Positions 19,225 through 28,359 of a DNA stretch of 64,000 bases are shown piece by piece; the first letter of the stretch is position 1; every line of letters starts with the position of its first letter. The stretch is from Gluconacetobacter johannae. GTDB taxonomy: Bacteria > Pseudomonadota > Alphaproteobacteria > Acetobacterales > Acetobacteraceae. The stretch covers positions 1-64,000 of the forward strand of contig NZ_BAQK01000013.1 in NCBI RefSeq assembly GCF_025994435.1, in the 5' to 3' direction. The translations under genes and the position numbers were made by a program. The notes beneath the pieces were generated by a model. The model saw nothing but the letters and a program-made list of their open reading frames with translations, did no database searches and was not told the origin of the DNA.

Positions 19225-20511
19225 TCAGACGCGCCGCAGGATGACGCTGGCGTTGGTGCCGCCGAAGCCGAAGCTGTTCGACAGGGCGATGTCGATCTTG
19301 CGGCGCTGGGCCTCGTGCGCCACGCGGTCGATCGCGCTTTCGCGGGACGGGTTATCCAGGTTCAGCGTCGGCGGCGCGACATTGTCGCGAATGGCGAGAA
19401 TCGAGAAGATCGCCTCCACCGCGCCGGCCGCGCCCAGAAGATGCCCGATGGCGGATTTGGTCGATGACATGGCCACCTTGCCGGCGGCGTCGCCGAACAG
19501 GCGCTCCACGGCTTCCAGTTCCAGGTCGTCCGCCATGGTCGAGGTCCCGTGGGCATTGACATAGCCGATGTCGGCGACGTCGATGCCGGCGCTGCGAACC
19601 GCCGCCTGCATCGCCCGGTAGGCGCCCTCATGCCCCTCGGCGGGGGCGGTGATGTGATAGGCGTCGCCGGACATGCCGTAGCCGACGACCTCGCCATAGA
19701 TCTTGGCGCCGCGCGCCTTGGCGTGCTCATATTCCTCGAGCACGACGATCCCGGCCCCCTCGCCCATGACGAAGCCGTCACGGTCGCGGTCCCAGGGACG
19801 GGACGCCTTTTCCGGGGTCGCGTTGAAGGCGGTGGACAGCGCGCGCGCCGAACTGAAGCCGGCGATGCCCAGCGGGCAGACCGCGGCCTCGGCGCCGCCG
19901 GCGACCATCACGTCGGCATCGCCCAGCATAATCAGGCGCGAGGCATCGCCGATCGCATGCACGCCGGTGGCGCAGGCGGTCACGACCGAATGATTCGGCC
20001 CCTTGAATCCGTATTTGATCGAGACGTGGCCCGAAACCAGGTTAATCAGCGCCGACGGAATGAAGAACGGCGACAGGCGGCGCGCACGCCCCTCATGCAC
20101 CGTGATCGACGCGTCATAGATCGTCTGCAGGCCGCCGATGCCCGACCCGATCATGACGCCGGTCCGGCAACGATCTTCCTCGGTCTGCGGCTTCCATCCG
20201 GAATCCTCGACCGCTTCGGTCGCCGCCACCAGGCCCAGATGGATGAAGCGATCCATCTTCTTCTGGTCCTTGACCGGCACCCAGTCGGACAGCGTCAGGC
20301 CGCCGGTGCCTGTCGGCCCGGCGGGAACCTCGCCCGCGACATGGGCGGGCAGGTCAGATGGATCGAACGAGGAAATCCGGCCGAAGCCGTTTTCCCCGGC
20401 CACGAGACGCGACCAATTATGTTCGAGCCCAAGCCCGAGCGGGCTGACAATGCCCATACCGGTGACAACAACGCGTCGACGTTCCGACGCCACTCCGGCA
20501 GATTGTATCAA
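19225..20511 (-). CDS. fabF: Beta-ketoacyl-ACP synthase II
   Basis: A 428-residue elongating ketosynthase with the Cys-His-His triad: C180 in VTACATGVHA, H321 in VNAHGTSTMADD and H357 in KSAIGHLLGAAG. It condenses acyl-ACP with malonyl-ACP in fatty acid synthesis. The gene order fabD-fabG-acpP-fabF-mltG is the standard one. The start is read as TTG at 20511, with GGGAG nine bases upstream; a GTG at 20493 gives the more canonical N-terminus but its GGAG is too close. Some uncertainty on the first six residues only. Confidence 0.93.
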   Translation of the reverse strand: MIQSAGVASERRRVVVTGMGIVSPLGLGLEHNWSRLVAGENGFGRISSFDPSDLPAHVAGEVPAGPTGTGGLTLSDWVPVKDQKKMDRFIHLGLVAATEAVEDSGWKPQTEEDRCRTGVMIGSGIGGLQTIYDASITVHEGRARRLSPFFIPSALINLVSGHVSIKYGFKGPNHSVVTACATGVHAIGDASRLIMLGDADVMVAGGAEAAVCPLGIAGFSSARALSTAFNATPEKASRPWDRDRDGFVMGEGAGIVVLEEYEHAKARGAKIYGEVVGYGMSGDAYHITAPAEGHEGAYRAMQAAVRSAGIDVADIGYVNAHGTSTMADDLELEAVERLFGDAAGKVAMSSTKSAIGHLLGAAGAVEAIFSILAIRDNVAPPTLNLDNPSRESAIDRVAHEAQRRKIDIALSNSFGFGGTNASVILRRV

Positions 20512-20560
20512 CCCGCACCGCTCCCTGATAACGAAAACCGTTTTTCCGGCAGAACCGACT

Positions 20561-20800
20561 TCAGGCGGCCTTCTGCTTCTCGATATAGTCGATCGCGTCC
20601 TTCACGGTGGCGATCTTCTCAGCCGCGTCTTCCGGGATCTCGACGCTGAACGCCTCTTCGAACGCCATCACCAGCTCGACCGTGTCCAGGCTGTCCGCCC
20701 CGAGATCGTCGATGAAGGAGGCTTCCGGTGTGACCTTGCTTTCCTCGACACCGAGGTGTTCGACCACGATCTTCTTAACCTTGTCGGCGATTTCGCTCAT
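20561..20800 (-). CDS. acpP: Acyl carrier protein AcpP
   Basis: A 79-residue acidic protein, near-identical in pattern to housekeeping AcpP: IADKVKKIVVEHLGV, then GADSLDTVELVMAFEE with the phosphopantetheine Ser37, then AEKIATVKDAIDYIE. It carries growing acyl chains for FabF/FabG and the lipid A and phospholipid acyltransferases. AGGAAG lies nine to ten bases before its ATG. A 272-base gap upstream likely holds its own promoter, as is usual for this highly expressed gene. Confidence 0.96.
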   Translation of the reverse strand: MSEIADKVKKIVVEHLGVEESKVTPEASFIDDLGADSLDTVELVMAFEEAFSVEIPEDAAEKIATVKDAIDYIEKQKAA

Positions 20801-21072
20801 CTGTCTTCGCTTCCTGTCTGCCCCAAAGAAACGGGCGGTTCGAAATTCATTCGTCCTGTCTGACGTCCCGCAAACCGGAACCGGCGGAACACGTCCAGCC
20901 CGCTTCGGACGAAGCAGCGGGCGATTAGCATGGTTTTCAGGTCATCGCCAAGGCAGGGATCGCATTTCTGGCATAATCCCCGGCATAATCCCTGGCCCCG
21001 GCCCAGAACGAATCCGGAAAAATCGCACCGTTTTCCGTCATATCCCGGCCGGCGTCCAGAGGATTCGGCGCC

Positions 21073-21822
21073 TCAGGGCATCGCCATCCCGCCATTGACG
21101 TTCAGGGTCGTGCCGGTGATCCACCCCGCCTCGCCGGACACCAGATAGGTCACGGCAGCGGCGATGTCATCGGGCTGGCCCATCCGGCCCAGCGGAATGC
21201 CGGCCAGCAGCTTTTCGCGCTGGGCCTCGCCCAGCACGTCGGTCATGGCCGTCTGGATGAAGCCCGGCGCCACGACATTGACCGTCACGCCGCGCGAGCC
21301 CGCTTCCTGCGCCAGGGACTTGCTCATGCCGATCATGCCGGCCTTGGCGGCCGAATAATTGGCCTGCCCGGCGTTGCCGGTAACGCCCACGATCGACGCG
21401 ATGCTGACGATCCGGCCCGAGCGGCGGCGCAGCATGCCCTTCAGGGCGGCGCGGCACAGGCGGAAGGGGGCCGCCAGATCGACCTCGATCACGCGGTTCC
21501 AGTCCTCGTCCTTCATGCGGATCGCCAGCCCGTCACGCGTCAGCCCGGCATTGTTGACCAGGATATCCAGCGGGGCGCCCGCGGCGGCCTCGGCCGCGGC
21601 GACCAGCGCGTCGGCGGCGGCCGGGTCCGACAGGTCGGCCGGGCAGACATGCACCCGCGCCCCGTCCGGCGCGATCCGCGCCGCCACGCTGTCCAGCACC
21701 GCCTGGCGCGTGCCGGACAGAACGACGGTCGCCCCCTGCCCGTGCAGGGTCCGCGCGATCGCGGCACCGATTCCCCCCGACGCGCCGGTCACCAGCGCGG
21801 TCTTGCCATCCAACCTGAACAT
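21073..21822 (-). CDS. fabG: 3-oxoacyl-ACP reductase
   Basis: A 249-residue short-chain dehydrogenase reducing 3-oxoacyl-ACP with NADPH. The cofactor loop is TGASGGIG (12-19), NNAG is at 90-93, and the catalytic Ser143-Tyr156-Lys160 lie in IASIVGVTGNAGQANYSAAK. The ATG at 21822 is preceded by AAGGA at good spacing and gives the family's usual MFRLDGKTALVTG start. The frame also opens with a GTG at 21852 that overlaps the fabD stop, adding ten residues not found in relatives. Confidence 0.94.
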   Translation of the reverse strand: MFRLDGKTALVTGASGGIGAAIARTLHGQGATVVLSGTRQAVLDSVAARIAPDGARVHVCPADLSDPAAADALVAAAEAAAGAPLDILVNNAGLTRDGLAIRMKDEDWNRVIEVDLAAPFRLCRAALKGMLRRRSGRIVSIASIVGVTGNAGQANYSAAKAGMIGMSKSLAQEAGSRGVTVNVVAPGFIQTAMTDVLGEAQREKLLAGIPLGRMGQPDDIAAAVTYLVSGEAGWITGTTLNVNGGMAMP

Positions 21823-21848
21823 CAGCCCGTCCTTGTTCGTCATCTCTG

Positions 21849-22820
21849 TCACAGCGCGGCCAGGAACGCCTCGATATCGGCAGGCGTGCCGACCGAGCGC
21901 GTCGCGACAGCGCCATCGATCCGCCGGACCAGCCCGGACAGGACCTTGCCGGCGCCCAGCTCGACGAAGCTGTCGACCCCCATGGCCACCATTGCTTCCA
22001 CGCTTTCGCGCCAGCGCACGGTACCGGTCACCTGCCGCACCAGCAGGTCGCGAATCGCCTGCGGGTCGGTCACCTTCGCGGCGGACACATTGGCCACCAC
22101 CGGCACCACCGGCACAGCGACCTCGGCGCGGTCCAGCGCCTCGGCCATCGCATCGGCGGCGGGCGCCATCAGCGAACAGTGAAACGGCGCCGACACCGGC
22201 AGCAGCACCGCGCGCTTCACGCCCCGCCCCTTGGCGATGCCGATCGCGCGTTCCACCGCCGCGATCCGCCCGGAAATCACGACCTGGCCGCCACCGTTGT
22301 CATTGGCGACCTCGATCGTCTCGGCCACGTCCGCCTGGCCCTCGACCCGCAGGATCGCGGCCTCGGCGCAGATCTCGCGCGCCTGGTCCAGATCCACGCC
22401 GATCAGCGCGGCCATGCCGCCCACGCCGGGGGGCACCGCCTTCTGCATCGCCTCGCCCCGCACGCGCAGCAGGCGCGCGGTCTGGGCGACACCCATCGCC
22501 CCCGCCGCCGCCAGCGCCGAATATTCGCCCAGCGAATGCCCGGCGACCAGCGCCGCCGTCCGCTTCAGCTCGAGGCCGCCTTCCCTTTCCAGCACCCGCA
22601 GCACCGCCAGCGAGACCGCCATCAGGGCCGGCTGCGTGTTCTCGGTCCGCGTCAGCTCGTCCATCGGGCCCTCGAACATCAGCGTCGACAGACGCTGGCC
22701 CAGCGCGTCGTCGACTTCCTCGAAGACTTCGCGCGCGGGGGCGAAGGCTTCGGCGAGTTCGCGCCCCATTCCGACGGACTGGCTTCCCTGGCCGGGGAAT
22801 ATGAAGGCGTGAACAGGCAT
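21849..22820 (-). CDS. fabD: Malonyl-CoA:ACP transacylase
   Basis: A 323-residue acyltransferase loading malonyl groups on ACP. It has FPGQGSQSVGMG at 8-19, the nucleophile Ser96 in GHSLGEY and His214 in APFHCSLM. The ATG at 22820 follows GAGGA with five-base spacing and yields the canonical MPVHAFIFPGQG start; an upstream ATG at 22865 in the same frame lacks such a site. First gene of the fab run on the minus strand. Confidence 0.94.
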   Translation of the reverse strand: MPVHAFIFPGQGSQSVGMGRELAEAFAPAREVFEEVDDALGQRLSTLMFEGPMDELTRTENTQPALMAVSLAVLRVLEREGGLELKRTAALVAGHSLGEYSALAAAGAMGVAQTARLLRVRGEAMQKAVPPGVGGMAALIGVDLDQAREICAEAAILRVEGQADVAETIEVANDNGGGQVVISGRIAAVERAIGIAKGRGVKRAVLLPVSAPFHCSLMAPAADAMAEALDRAEVAVPVVPVVANVSAAKVTDPQAIRDLLVRQVTGTVRWRESVEAMVAMGVDSFVELGAGKVLSGLVRRIDGAVATRSVGTPADIEAFLAAL

Positions 22821-22886
22821 GGCGTCCTCGTGATCCGGATATGTTTTCGTCTGGTCCGGGGACATGGCGGCAGGAGCCCGGCCCTG

Positions 22887-23426
22887 TCAATCGTCAGCGG
22901 CGCCCGGCCCATGCGGCAGCCGGCGCCGCGCCAGCAGCAGCGCATCCCACGGCACCGCCGGGATCTCGCGCAGGCGCCAGAACCAGCGGCGCGCCCAGCG
23001 CCGCGCGGCGGGCACACGCGCCGGCGGCACCCTTGCCACCCGCCACCCCGCCAGCCGCATCAGGATCAGGCAGCGCGGCAGATGATAGGCGCTGCTGGCC
23101 ACCGCGACGCAACCGCGATGCCCCCTCTCCCGCAGCAGGACCGAACAGGCCAGGACCGACTCCAGCGTGTCCAGCGCCGTATCCTCGACCAGGATGGCCG
23201 TGTCGGGAATGCCGGCCTCACGCAGCAGGCGGGCCATGATCGCGGCCTCGGCGGGCCGCCCGTCCGGACTGCCGCCGGTCGGCACGAACACGGCCGACGG
23301 CCACGACCGCGCATAGGCCAGTGCGGCCTCGACCCGCCGGCACAGGGTCGCGGTCGGCGTGCCGTCGGGGCGGACGCGCGCCCCGAAGATCACGATCGGC
23401 CGGATCTCGGACGGCAGGCCGGACAT
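22887..23426 (-). CDS. YdcF family (DUF218) protein
   Basis: A 179-residue DUF218/YdcF-like protein. It has the family's IVIFGARVRPDGTPTATLCR opening, a PTGGSPDGRPAEAAIMA stretch, and EDTALDTLESV and ASSAYHLPR motifs. ElyC/SanA relatives affect envelope integrity, but many YdcF members bind S-adenosylmethionine and have no defined role. No transmembrane anchor is seen, unlike ElyC. Its ATG shares one base with the stop of the upstream methyltransferase (TGATG), so they are co-translated. Confidence 0.8.
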   Translation of the reverse strand: MSGLPSEIRPIVIFGARVRPDGTPTATLCRRVEAALAYARSWPSAVFVPTGGSPDGRPAEAAIMARLLREAGIPDTAILVEDTALDTLESVLACSVLLRERGHRGCVAVASSAYHLPRCLILMRLAGWRVARVPPARVPAARRWARRWFWRLREIPAVPWDALLLARRRLPHGPGAADD

Positions 23427-24679
23427 CAGGCCGGCGCGCGCAGCAGCACCCGGTTCAGCCCGGACAACGTGTCGAACATCGTGCGCCAGACCGTGGCGAA
23501 CCGCCCGGCCGACACGCCACGCGTCTCCAGGATCGCCGCCAGGTCGCCCACCGTCCGTTCCCCGTCGATCAGCGGCAGCAGGCCGCGCGCCTGCGGGGGG
23601 ACAGGCACCGCGACCGACAGCGTGCCGAACGCGAAGGGCAACCGGTCGTCAGGCAGGATCTGCCGCGCCAGTTCGGCGCCCGGAATTTCCCGCATGATGG
23701 GGACGGATCGCGGATCCATCGGATCGGCAAACGACACGTCATCACTCGCCCGGCGCACATAAGCCACATGCGTCGCCATGTTGCCGGCCAGGGCCTCGGC
23801 CACCGCCGCGCGCGCACGCTCGGGCAGGTGGGCGATACGCGCCCGCAGCCTGGGGTCGGGCAGCAGCAGCGCGGGGTCGTAGCGCAACGGCTCCATCAGG
23901 CAGGTCGCGCGCAACCCGGCGCCGTCCAGCAGCGCGAACAGGCCCGGCACGTCATAGGCCCGGTCGCGCGGGTTCAGCAGCAGGTCGTACAGCCCGGCGT
24001 CGCCGCCCGTCAGATGATCGCCGAAATTGCCGTTCTGCCGCAGCCATGCCGTCTGCGGCAGATGGCGCATCACCCGCCGCGCCACATCCAGCCGCTGGGG
24101 CGGCGGCTCGTCATGCGGGGCCAGCCGGGCCAGCGCCTCCTGCAACATGTAGACGCCGGTGCGGCCGTACGGCGCATAGACCATCAGGCCCATGCCCCCG
24201 CCGGGGGCCAGCACCCCCACCAGGCCGGCCAGCGCCGCGTCGGGATCGGGCAGATGGTGCAGCACGCCGCAGCAATCGACGTAATCGAACGGTCCGGGGG
24301 CAAGGCGGCCCAGCTCGTCCAGCGATCCCTGCACGAAACGCATGTTGTCCAGGCCGCGCACCGCCGCTCGCGCCTTGACGATGGCCAGCGCCCGGGCCGA
24401 ACGGTCCAGGCAGACGATTTCGCCGGGCCGGCCCGCACGCGACAGATGGGTGGCCAGCATGATGGCGCCGTCGCCGGTGCCGCACCCCGCCACCAGCGCG
24501 CGCAGGGGCTGCGACTGCGGGCGGGTGGCGCCGAACACCCAGTAGTCGATTTCCCGCAGATGGCTGGGGCTGCCGATCAGCAGCCGCCGGGCCTCGTCCG
24601 CCGGATCGCGCCCGGGATAGGGATAATGCTCGTACTGCGCCGCCAGCCCGGCGTCGCGGCTATCGTATCCGGCCGTCAT
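23426..24679 (-). CDS. Class I SAM-dependent methyltransferase
   Basis: A 417-residue protein with a Rossmann methyltransferase core at about 60-200: ALVAGCGTGDGAIML (SAM loop), a conserved acidic LDRS after the second strand, and FDYVDCCGVLHHL (motif of the fourth strand). The N-terminal YEHYPYPGRDP is typical of a family of large bacterial methyltransferases annotated on class I fold only. The C-terminal 200 residues contain a winged-helix-like region of unknown job (LLPLIDGERTVGDLAAILE). Substrate unknown. It is translationally coupled to the YdcF gene. Confidence 0.75.
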   Translation of the reverse strand: MTAGYDSRDAGLAAQYEHYPYPGRDPADEARRLLIGSPSHLREIDYWVFGATRPQSQPLRALVAGCGTGDGAIMLATHLSRAGRPGEIVCLDRSARALAIVKARAAVRGLDNMRFVQGSLDELGRLAPGPFDYVDCCGVLHHLPDPDAALAGLVGVLAPGGGMGLMVYAPYGRTGVYMLQEALARLAPHDEPPPQRLDVARRVMRHLPQTAWLRQNGNFGDHLTGGDAGLYDLLLNPRDRAYDVPGLFALLDGAGLRATCLMEPLRYDPALLLPDPRLRARIAHLPERARAAVAEALAGNMATHVAYVRRASDDVSFADPMDPRSVPIMREIPGAELARQILPDDRLPFAFGTLSVAVPVPPQARGLLPLIDGERTVGDLAAILETRGVSAGRFATVWRTMFDTLSGLNRVLLRAPA

Positions 24680-24701
24680 GCCATCCCCGCCCCGCCGGCC
24701 A

Positions 24702-25460
24702 CTAGCGCGGCAGCAGCTTGCCGCGCTGCCAGGCCTCGGCGGCCTCGTCCGCGCTCATGCCCTCGCACCGCATGGCGTAATCCAGCGCGCTGACCACCTT
24801 GTTGCCCAGGGTCAGTTCGTCCAGCTCGTCCAGCAGGTCGGAATCCAGTTCGTCCCGTGCCCCCGGCCGCAGCAGCATCCGGGCCTGCTGGTCATTGCCC
24901 AGCCCGCCCCTGGGGTCGTCCAGCAGGCGCAGCCGTCCGCCATGATGCAGGAAATGCGGCTGCCACAGCGGCAGGATCACAGCCTCGTCGGCCTCGATCG
25001 CGCGGACGGCGTGCTGGAACGCCTCCTCGTCGGGACGGGCCTCGATCGTGAAGCCGCATTCGGTCAGCCCATATGTCGCCACACAGTGCCGCACCCGTTC
25101 CAGCACCGAGGCCGGGGCCACGATGTTGCGGCCGACCGCGCCGTCATCGCCCGGCAGGTCGGCGATCGACGCGATGTGCCCGGCGGCCCCGACCGGCAGC
25201 CCCCAGCCGAAGGACGGCTTGTACAGCAGGCCGAAGGTTTCCATCCCCAGGGTCGAAGCCTCCCAGTCGGCATCGACGTCCGGCAGCCAGGCCGACACGA
25301 ACAGGTCGATGCCGCCGGCCGCCATCCGGGCGGACAGTTCCGCCCGGCTTCCGGTGACGTACTCGACCTCCAGCTCGTAGGCTTCCAGCACACGCACCAC
25401 CGCCGCCGCCGCGGCTTCGTGCTGGATGGAATCCGGATGGCCCAGCGTCACCGTCGTCAT
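24702..25460 (-). CDS. OpuAC-like glycine betaine-binding protein without signal peptide
   Basis: A 252-residue substrate-binding domain of the glycine betaine/choline ABC (OpuAC) type: it opens TTVTLGHPDSIQHEAAAAAV, has DLFVSAWLPDVD with the usual Trp, and ILPLWQPHFLHH. Family members are exported, but this one starts straight on the first beta strand; the ATG at 25460 has GGAGAG six bases upstream, and the open frame before it is not a signal peptide. No permease or ATPase genes are near. It may be a cytosolic sensor or sequestering protein, or a decayed transporter part. Family is fairly sure, role is unknown. Confidence 0.75.
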   Translation of the reverse strand: MTTVTLGHPDSIQHEAAAAAVVRVLEAYELEVEYVTGSRAELSARMAAGGIDLFVSAWLPDVDADWEASTLGMETFGLLYKPSFGWGLPVGAAGHIASIADLPGDDGAVGRNIVAPASVLERVRHCVATYGLTECGFTIEARPDEEAFQHAVRAIEADEAVILPLWQPHFLHHGGRLRLLDDPRGGLGNDQQARMLLRPGARDELDSDLLDELDELTLGNKVVSALDYAMRCEGMSADEAAEAWQRGKLLPR

Positions 25461-25560
25461 ATCACTCTCCCCCGTTCTCGGGAGCGTTCCAGCAGCTAGG
25501 CTCCGTTTACGCAAGGGCCGGCAGGGCAAAAAGACCGGGCGGCAGGCTCCCGGACCAGGC

Positions 25561-27648
25561 CTACCAGATCTTCACCCGATCTTCCGGTTTCAGGTAGAGC
25601 GTGTCGCCCGGACGGACATTCCAGGCCCGGTACCAGGCGTCGATATTGTGCATCGGCATGTTCACCCGCGCCTGGGGCGGCGAATGCGGGTCGGTCATGA
25701 TACGCTGGCGCGCGATGTCCTCGCGCAGCTTCTGCCGCCAGACCTGCGCCCAGCCCAGGAACACGCGCTGGTCGCCGGTCAGCCCACCCAGCACCGGCGA
25801 CGGCTTGCCGTGCAGCGAGGCATGGTAGGCATCCAGCGCCAGGGTCAGGCCGCCCAGATCGGCGATATTCTCGCCCATCGTCAGCTTGCCGTTCACATGG
25901 ACGCCCGGCAGCACCTGGAACGCGTCGTACTGCGCGCCGAAACGGGCCGCCCGTTTCAGGAACCCGGCCTCGTCATCCTTGGTCCACCACGCCTTCAGGC
26001 GGCCGAGATAATCGAATTTCCGCCCCTCGTCGTCGAAGGAATGGGTCATCTCGTGACCGATCACGCCGCCGATGGCGCCGTAGTTGATCGCCGGATCGGC
26101 CTTCGGGTTGAAGAACGGCGGCTGGAGGATCGCGGCGGGGAACACGACTTCGTTGAACAGCGGGTTGTTGTAGGCATTGACCGTCTGCGGCGTCATGTCC
26201 CACTCGTCGCGGTCCACCGGATGGCCCAGATGGCCCAGCCAGTAGCGCCATTCGAACGCCACCGCCCGTTCCGCGTTGCCGTAGGCGTCGCCCTGGCGGA
26301 TCTCCAGCCCCGAATAGTCGCGCCAGCGGTTGGGATAGCCGATCTGGACGGCGAAATGGTCCAGCTTCTGGACCGCCGCGTCACGGGTCTGCGGCCCCAT
26401 CCATTCGTTATGCTGCAGGCGCACGCGGAAGGCGGCCTTCAACTCATCGGTCAGGGTCCGCATCGTGTCGCGATAGGCCGGCGGGAAATAGCGCGCGACA
26501 TAGACCCGGCCCAGCGCCATGCCCATCGCGCTGCCGGTGGCCGAGGCCCCGCGCTTCCACCGGACGGGAAGCTGCGGCTGGCCGGCCAGGATCCGGTCGT
26601 TGAAATCGAACGACGCATCGACGACGGCATGGGGCAGGTAGCGCGCGGCGTTGTCCACCAGATGGAAGGCCAGCCAGGCGCGCAGGGTCGCCAGATCGGT
26701 CTCGGACGCGATCCGCGCTTCACCGGCGATGGCGTCGGGCTCGCCGACGATCAGCGTGCCCGTGCGCGTGACCGGCTCGGGCAGTTCGGCGGCGGCCAGA
26801 TAAGCCGTCCAGTCGAATCCCGGCGCGCGCTTCTGCAGGTCCGGCACGGTGATGGGGTTATAGACCTTGTCCGGGTCGCGCAGGTCCGCCCGCGCCCAGT
26901 GGACGCCGGCCAGCCGGGTCTCGAACGCCACGATCGCCGGCGCCATGCGCGCCGCGTCCGGCCAGTGGATCATGTCCAGGATTTTGGCCACATAGGCCTG
27001 GTAGGCGGTCTTCTTCGCCGCCATGGCGGGCTTCAGGTAGTAATCGCGGTCCGGCATGCCGATCCCGCCCTGGTCCAGGGTCAGGGCATAGGCCGTCGGA
27101 TCCTTGGCGTCCGGCTGGATCCCGAAGCCGAACAGCGAATACTGGAACCCCGTCTGCGCCCGGCCCAGCAGGGTTGCGAACGCCGTGCGATCGGTCACCG
27201 CGCGTATGGCGTCCAGGCCGGCGGCCAGCGGCTTCTGGCCCAGGGCCTCGATGCCGCCTTCATCCATGAAGGTCGCGTAGAACGTGCCCAGCTTCTGCTC
27301 GATCGTCGTGGGCCGGGCGGTGGGGTGCGCGGCCAGGTCCTGCAGGATGGTCTGCACCCGCTTGCGCGACAGTTCGCTCAGGGCGTTGAACGGCCCGTAG
27401 GACGTCATGTCCGGCGGAATCACAATATCGTGGACGGCACGGCCATTGGCATAGCCGAAGAAATCATTGCCGGGGCGAATCGCCGTGTCCCGCCCGGCGA
27501 CATCGAACCCCCATGCCCCATAGGTCGGCGCGTCATCGGTCGCATGCGCCGTGGCGGCGCCCGCCCCGCCGGACAGCAGCATCGCCACACCGCACAGCCA
27601 CGCCGCGCGGGTCCGTCTCCCGCGCGGGCTTGCATTGAATTCCGCCAT
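25561..27648 (-). CDS. M13 family zinc metallopeptidase
   Basis: A 695-residue secreted peptidase of the neprilysin/PepO family. A signal peptide with Arg-rich start and hydrophobic stretch (AAWLCGVAMLLSGGAGAATA) ends near residue 35. The zinc site HEMTH is at 532-536 with the third ligand in GENIAD (592-597), and the C-terminal substrate-binding stretch includes MPMHNIDAWYRAWNV and ends in the family's KPEDRVKIW. It digests short peptides in the periplasm. AGAAGGGA precedes the ATG at 27648, excluding the slightly longer frame. It follows the Dabb-domain gene by 51 bases. Confidence 0.93.
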   Translation of the reverse strand: MAEFNASPRGRRTRAAWLCGVAMLLSGGAGAATAHATDDAPTYGAWGFDVAGRDTAIRPGNDFFGYANGRAVHDIVIPPDMTSYGPFNALSELSRKRVQTILQDLAAHPTARPTTIEQKLGTFYATFMDEGGIEALGQKPLAAGLDAIRAVTDRTAFATLLGRAQTGFQYSLFGFGIQPDAKDPTAYALTLDQGGIGMPDRDYYLKPAMAAKKTAYQAYVAKILDMIHWPDAARMAPAIVAFETRLAGVHWARADLRDPDKVYNPITVPDLQKRAPGFDWTAYLAAAELPEPVTRTGTLIVGEPDAIAGEARIASETDLATLRAWLAFHLVDNAARYLPHAVVDASFDFNDRILAGQPQLPVRWKRGASATGSAMGMALGRVYVARYFPPAYRDTMRTLTDELKAAFRVRLQHNEWMGPQTRDAAVQKLDHFAVQIGYPNRWRDYSGLEIRQGDAYGNAERAVAFEWRYWLGHLGHPVDRDEWDMTPQTVNAYNNPLFNEVVFPAAILQPPFFNPKADPAINYGAIGGVIGHEMTHSFDDEGRKFDYLGRLKAWWTKDDEAGFLKRAARFGAQYDAFQVLPGVHVNGKLTMGENIADLGGLTLALDAYHASLHGKPSPVLGGLTGDQRVFLGWAQVWRQKLREDIARQRIMTDPHSPPQARVNMPMHNIDAWYRAWNVRPGDTLYLKPEDRVKIW

Positions 27649-27699
27649 CGTGGTCCCTTCTTTACGTTCGCTCGGCCGGCGCACTCAGCACCTTCCGGC

Positions 27700-28323
27700 T
27701 CATTTCCGGCGACCGGCCTTGCCGGCCGGGGCATGGGCCGCCGCCGGCGACACCTCGGCGGCAACCCGGTAGTCGAACGTCATCACCCCCGCCAGATAAG
27801 GCGCCGCGAAGGCCTTGAAGGCATCGTGCGCGGGATCGAACAGGCCCGGCTGGTTCACCACCGGACGGCCGACATAATAATTACGATCCCCTTCCGAACG
27901 GAAGGTCACGAGGAAGGCGATTTCATAGCCCTCGTCCTGCCCCTCGCCACCGTTCTGCACCCCGGTTTCGATCGACACCACCAGCGGCCGGCCGTCCGGA
28001 CGGCGCGAATCGGTCGCCAGTTCCAGGAATCGCCGCACGACCTCCGCCCTCTGATACGGGGTCGCGGATTTCAGGAACCGGAACAGCACCACATGCCTGA
28101 CCACGCCCGGACGGAAGTCCGGGGCGGTGAAAGTCGCCGCACCGACCTGCGCCAGCACCTGCCGGGCCGCGATCGCCGCCGCGTTGGGCGGGGCGGTCCC
28201 GGCAGGGGAACTCGCGATCGGCAGGGAATAAGGATCGGCCAGCGCCGGCGCGATCGTGGCGGCGCCAGCAACGGCAAGAAACCCGAATCCGGCCATGGCC
28301 GTCCAAATCCGATCGGTCATCAT
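27700..28323 (-). CDS. Exported Dabb (stress-responsive A/B barrel) domain protein
   Basis: A 207-residue protein with an N-terminal signal sequence (AGFGFLAVAGAATIAPALA) and a single ferredoxin-like Dabb domain at about 70-185: VVRHVVLFRFLKSAT, a middle VSIETG strand, YEIAFLVTFRSEGDRNYY and a closing HDAFKAFAAPYLAGVMTFDY. Dabb domains dimerise into barrels; some have enzymatic roles, most are uncharacterised. Export of one is less common. AAGGA lies just before the ATG; a second ATG follows directly. Sits between the diiron protein and the M13 peptidase on the same strand. Confidence 0.75.
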   Translation of the reverse strand: MMTDRIWTAMAGFGFLAVAGAATIAPALADPYSLPIASSPAGTAPPNAAAIAARQVLAQVGAATFTAPDFRPGVVRHVVLFRFLKSATPYQRAEVVRRFLELATDSRRPDGRPLVVSIETGVQNGGEGQDEGYEIAFLVTFRSEGDRNYYVGRPVVNQPGLFDPAHDAFKAFAAPYLAGVMTFDYRVAAEVSPAAAHAPAGKAGRRK

Positions 28324-28359
28324 GGTGTCCTTCCCTGTTCCTATTTCATGGCGATGGCG

